Source of the DNA: Alphaproteobacteria bacterium
Lineage (GTDB): Bacteria; Pseudomonadota; Alphaproteobacteria; UBA8366; GCA-2717185
Direction of reading: 5' to 3'
Assembly: GCA_021774435.1 (NCBI GenBank)
Contig: JAJFJB010000031.1
Location: 1 to 64,000 of the forward strand
Length of the DNA stretch: 64,000 bases
Part shown: in pieces, positions 61,312-64,000 of the stretch
How the letters are laid out: the number at the start of each line of letters is the position of its first letter
Numbering within the stretch: position 1 is the first letter of the stretch
Position numbers and translations under genes: made by a program
The notes under the pieces: model-generated
Seen by the model: only the letters and a program-made list of their open reading frames with translations
Told to the model about the DNA's origin: nothing
Database searches by the model: none

Positions 61312-61391
61312 GGTCTGCACGTTGACCGCGTTTCGGCGACCCGTTTTAATCTCTCCATAGTCGCAAGCGTTTTTCCGAAGGAGAGTTTGAT

Positions 61392-61898
61392 ATGGACGAT
61401 GATGCGAAGAAGACCGCGTTAAGGATGATTCCGTACGGCATCTATGTGATGACGGCTAAGAGCGGGGACGGTTCTATTGCCGCGGCGACCGTGAACTGGG
61501 TCACGCAGACATCGTTCAACCCGCCACTCGTCGCCATTGGCGTCAAGGTTGATTCAGGGCCCTTGCAAGCGGTCAATGAAACCCGCGGCTTTGCCTTGAA
61601 TATGCTCGGCAAAGGGCAGCAGGGTCAGGCGTTTGCGTTCTTCAAGCCGGCCGATGTCGATGGCAACAAGGTCAGTGGAGAACCGTTCGAGGCGGGACCA
61701 ATTACGGGTTCGCCAATTTTGCAAAACGCTCAGGCGAGCGTCGAATGCAAGGTCGTGGAAATCGTCGAGCAGGGCGACCATCACATCGTTGTCGGCGAAG
61801 TCGTGAACGCCCATGTGGGTCAGAGCCCGGCCGGCCGGCCCGATGAGGCGATTCTCGAGATGAAAGAACTCGGCGACAACGTTTTTTACGGCGGCTGA
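61392..61898 (+). CDS. Flavin reductase-like domain protein
   Basis: 168 residues of the FMN-binding flavin reductase (DIM6/NTAB) family. PYGIYVMTAKSGDGSIAAAT, WVTQTSFNPPLVAIGV and GFALNMLGKGQQ are typical. May supply reduced flavin or act as an iron-flavin protein; partner unknown. GAAGGAGAG ends 5 bases before the ATG. Convergent with glpK, 2 bp apart. Confidence 0.88.
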   Translation: MDDDAKKTALRMIPYGIYVMTAKSGDGSIAAATVNWVTQTSFNPPLVAIGVKVDSGPLQAVNETRGFALNMLGKGQQGQAFAFFKPADVDGNKVSGEPFEAGPITGSPILQNAQASVECKVVEIVEQGDHHIVVGEVVNAHVGQSPAGRPDEAILEMKELGDNVFYGG

Positions 61899-61900
61899 AC

Positions 61901-63388
61901 CTACTGATCTTTGCTACTGCGCGTTCGGCGCACGGCGTCGCGCCATCCGTCGTAGCGCCGAGACCGTTCCGAGGGATCCATGCGTGGGTCGAAGCGGGAG
62001 TGGCTGCGCCAGCGTTCAGCCAGAACAAGCGGGCCTTTCATGAGGCCTACTTGCATGCCGGCCAACATGGCCGCGCCAAGTGCGGTTGTCTCCGCCGTCA
62101 CGGGGCGCTCGACGGCCAGGTCGAGAATGTCGGAGAGGAATTGCATCGCCCAGTCATTGGCGATCATGCCACCATCCACACGCAGTGCCGCTGGCGACAT
62201 GGCGCCGTCGGCGGCCATGGCCTCGAACAAGTCGCGCGTTTGGTAGCAGACCGATTCCAGCGTGGCGCGCGCGAGTTCCTCGCGGCCGGTGTCACGGGTC
62301 AAACCGTAGATCGCGCCGCGCGCCTCCGCATCCCAATAGGGTGCACCGAGGCCCGTGAAGGCCGGCACCATATACACGGTGCTTTCCGGGTTCGCGGCTT
62401 TGGCGAGCGCTTCGGTCTCTTCCGCCTGCCGGACCACGCCGACGCCATCGCGTAACCACTGCACCGCCGCGCCAGCGGTAAAGATGCTGCCTTCCAGCGC
62501 GTAGGTGGTACGCCCATTCAGGCGATAGGCGATTGTCGTCAGAAGCTTGTTGGCTGACAGGACAGGCTTTTCGCCGATATTCAGCAAGGCGAAACACCCG
62601 GTGCCGTAAGTCGCCTTGACCATGCCCGGTTCGAAGCAGGCCTGCCCCACGGTCGCGGCTTGCTGGTCGCCCGCCATGCCGGCGATGGGAATTTCGGCGC
62701 CGAGCAGGGGCGCATCGGTGATACCAAAATTCGCCATATTGTCGTGCACGGTCGGCAGAATGGTGCGCGGTACACCGAATAGGTTCAGCAGATCTTCATC
62801 CCATTCCTGCTTTTGGATATCGAAGAGCAGTGTGCGGGCCGCGTTGGTTATATCCGTGGCATGAACTTGTCCGCCGGTCAGGCGCCAGAGAAGGAAACTA
62901 TCGATCGTACCAAAGGCAAGGCCGCCCGCTTCAGCTTTCGACCGAGCTCCGTCGACGTTGTCGAGGAGCCAAGCAATTTTCGTTGCGGAAAAATACGGAT
63001 CGAGCAACAGGCCTGTTTTGGATTGAACACGCGCCTCGTTGCCGTCGGCCCGGAGCCTCGCGCAAACCTCCGCGGTGCGCCTGTCCTGCCACACAATGGC
63101 GTTGTGAACTGGCTTGCCAGTCGCCCGGTCCCAGATAACGGTTGTTTCACGCTGATTGGTAATTCCGATCGCGGCAATTTTGTTCGCCGCGATACCCGCG
63201 ATCTGGAGTACGTCGCGACAGACCGTCACGACATCTTCCCAAATCGTTTCAGGGTCATGTTCAACCCAGCCGGGTCGCGGATAAATTTGCGATAACTCTT
63301 TCTGCGCTTGACCGAGGGGCGTACCGTCCGTGTTGTAGAGTATGGCGCGGGTGCTCGTTGTGCCCTGGTCGATTGCAAGGATGGTCAT
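61901..63388 (-). CDS. glpK: Glycerol kinase
   Basis: 495 residues, the family length. ATP:glycerol 3-phosphotransferase. [16 protein letters not shown] at the N-terminus, [39 protein letters not shown] and [19 protein letters not shown] are all canonical FGGY-family motifs. The ATG at 63388 starts directly at the TILAIDQGT strand; the longer frame to 63709 overlaps the divergent aldehyde dehydrogenase and is rejected. No glpF or glpD is seen. Confidence 0.96.
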   Translation of the reverse strand: MTILAIDQGTTSTRAILYNTDGTPLGQAQKELSQIYPRPGWVEHDPETIWEDVVTVCRDVLQIAGIAANKIAAIGITNQRETTVIWDRATGKPVHNAIVWQDRRTAEVCARLRADGNEARVQSKTGLLLDPYFSATKIAWLLDNVDGARSKAEAGGLAFGTIDSFLLWRLTGGQVHATDITNAARTLLFDIQKQEWDEDLLNLFGVPRTILPTVHDNMANFGITDAPLLGAEIPIAGMAGDQQAATVGQACFEPGMVKATYGTGCFALLNIGEKPVLSANKLLTTIAYRLNGRTTYALEGSIFTAGAAVQWLRDGVGVVRQAEETEALAKAANPESTVYMVPAFTGLGAPYWDAEARGAIYGLTRDTGREELARATLESVCYQTRDLFEAMAADGAMSPAALRVDGGMIANDWAMQFLSDILDLAVERPVTAETTALGAAMLAGMQVGLMKGPLVLAERWRSHSRFDPRMDPSERSRRYDGWRDAVRRTRSSKDQ

Positions 63389-63537
63389 GTGTTGGCTCCC
63401 AGTTTCGTCGCCATGGTCGCAAAGTGTCGCGCATTTGTCATGCCGCAAGCTTAGAAGTTCTCTCTTGCGTGCGCATTTGTTTCCAGCGCAGAAAGAGCAC
63501 TCATAACTTCTTAGCGGCAACAATTGTTCGAGTGTGG

Positions 63538-64000
63538 ATGATGGCGGAGTTACTGCAATGCGTGTCGCCGGTGGATGGCCGGGTCTTTGTCGAACGGCCA
63601 CTCGCCGACGACCGCGAAATCGCCGCGGCTCTGGAGCGCGCAGAAATGGCTGGTCCGGGATGGCGGTTAATGGCGATACGGGATCGGCAAGCGATGTTGA
63701 TGCGGGCAACGGACTTTCTGGCCGAGGACCGGGATGAAATAGCGCTGGAACTCACCTGGCAGATGGGGCGTCCCGTGCGCCAGGCGCTTGGCGAAGTCGT
63801 TGGGTTCGAGGAACGCGCACGTCAAATGATCGCTATCGCACCGGAAGCGCTGGTAGATATAGAACCACTCTATCAGCCTGGCTTCACGAGGTTTATACGC
63901 CGGGTGCCGCTGGGGCAGGTCTTTGTCGTTGCGCCCTGGAACTATCCCTATCTGACGGCGGTCAACGCGGTTTGGCCGGCGTTGTTGGCTGGTAATACGG
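63538..64000 (+). CDS. Aldehyde dehydrogenase, N-terminal part (runs off the right edge)
   Basis: About 154 residues are present, through [20 protein letters not shown], the NAD-binding core of the ALDH family that leads to the catalytic Cys outside the window. Adjacent ATGs at 63538 and 63541 are both possible; no strong ribosome site. Divergent from glpK. Confidence 0.85.
   Translation, partial: MMAELLQCVSPVDGRVFVERPLADDREIAAALERAEMAGPGWRLMAIRDRQAMLMRATDFLAEDRDEIALELTWQMGRPVRQALGEVVGFEERARQMIAIAPEALVDIEPLYQPGFTRFIRRVPLGQVFVVAPWNYPYLTAVNAVWPALLAGNT

Noticed and set aside
1-64000. tRNA, rRNA or CRISPR arrays
   Set aside because: I saw no cloverleaf consensus, no rRNA segment and no regularly spaced direct repeats; a covariance scan would be decisive for tRNA.

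Overview
The window looks like a piece of an alphaproteobacterial chromosome, probably a metabolically versatile Rhodospirillales-like bacterium. The evidence is moderately high G+C, dense gene packing with many ATGA-type overlaps, a SoxBDAG sarcosine oxidase operon, several acyl-CoA dehydrogenase/SDR/Gfo-Idh catabolic genes, a CYTH-CHAD protein beside polyphosphate kinase, and a BigR-like ArsR-rhodanese regulator. The taxonomic call is inference from gene content. I saw no tRNA, rRNA, CRISPR array or intact insertion sequence.

Layout. 1-9.8 kb: the N-terminal half of an FtsH protease (minus strand), an AT-rich sulfotransferase, an ABC-F ATPase, an alpha/beta hydrolase-SDR-metallophosphoesterase group, an M28 peptidase and a CYTH-CHAD protein. 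10-16.5 kb: polyphosphate kinase behind a near-consensus Pho box, cobalamin-pathway CobD, a DUF1028 protein coupled to a PcaD-like hydrolase, and a serine hydrolase with a small membrane protein. 16.5-26 kb: a hydantoinase/oxoprolinase operon (HyuA, HyuB, CMD-family protein), a DksA-like zinc-finger protein, a sulfur-type regulator (ArsR-rhodanese) with a palindromic operator and a cupin/SDR pair, TrmO, and a soluble GAF-PAS histidine kinase. 26-32.3 kb: a five-gene acyl-CoA catabolic operon facing an AroQ-like/GntR pair across a short region that carries a candidate operator. 32.3-44 kb: single enzymes and small operons (GFA protein, CitE-like lyase, DUF1116, sulfatase, enolase-superfamily protein, ABM, two MDR reductases, acyl-CoA dehydrogenase, PEP-CTERM protein) and two decayed genes, a LysR 3' remnant and a frameshifted IS110 transposase fragment. 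44-50 kb: soxBDAG, with an unrecognised gene facing it. 50-54 kb: a truncated hemoglobin overlapping a PAS-adenylate cyclase, an acyl-CoA dehydrogenase, and a peroxiredoxin-like gene interrupted by one in-frame UGA. 54-64 kb: carbohydrate/acyl catabolism (aldo-keto reductase, SMP-30 lactonase, SDR, acyl-CoA dehydrogenase, Gfo/Idh, ThDP enzyme), a PEMT/ICMT-like membrane protein, a flavin reductase-like protein, glycerol kinase, and the start of an aldehyde dehydrogenase.

The strongest unusual signal is at 53.2-53.8 kb. Two short minus-strand reading frames join through one UGA codon exactly where the family has the active-site Cys, giving a UxxC motif, and a 7-bp stem with a GGUC loop follows about 20 nt downstream, as expected for a bacterial SECIS. 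I read this as a secreted, selenocysteine-containing peroxiredoxin-like protein. Other points worth a second look are the hemoglobin-cyclase overlap (possible gas-to-cAMP signalling), the Pho-box polyphosphate module, the ArsR-rhodanese whose only cysteines lie in the rhodanese loop, active-site substitutions in an SDR (Tyr to Val), an M28 peptidase (Glu to His) and an AroQ paralogue, and a structured hairpin in front of the IS110 remnant.
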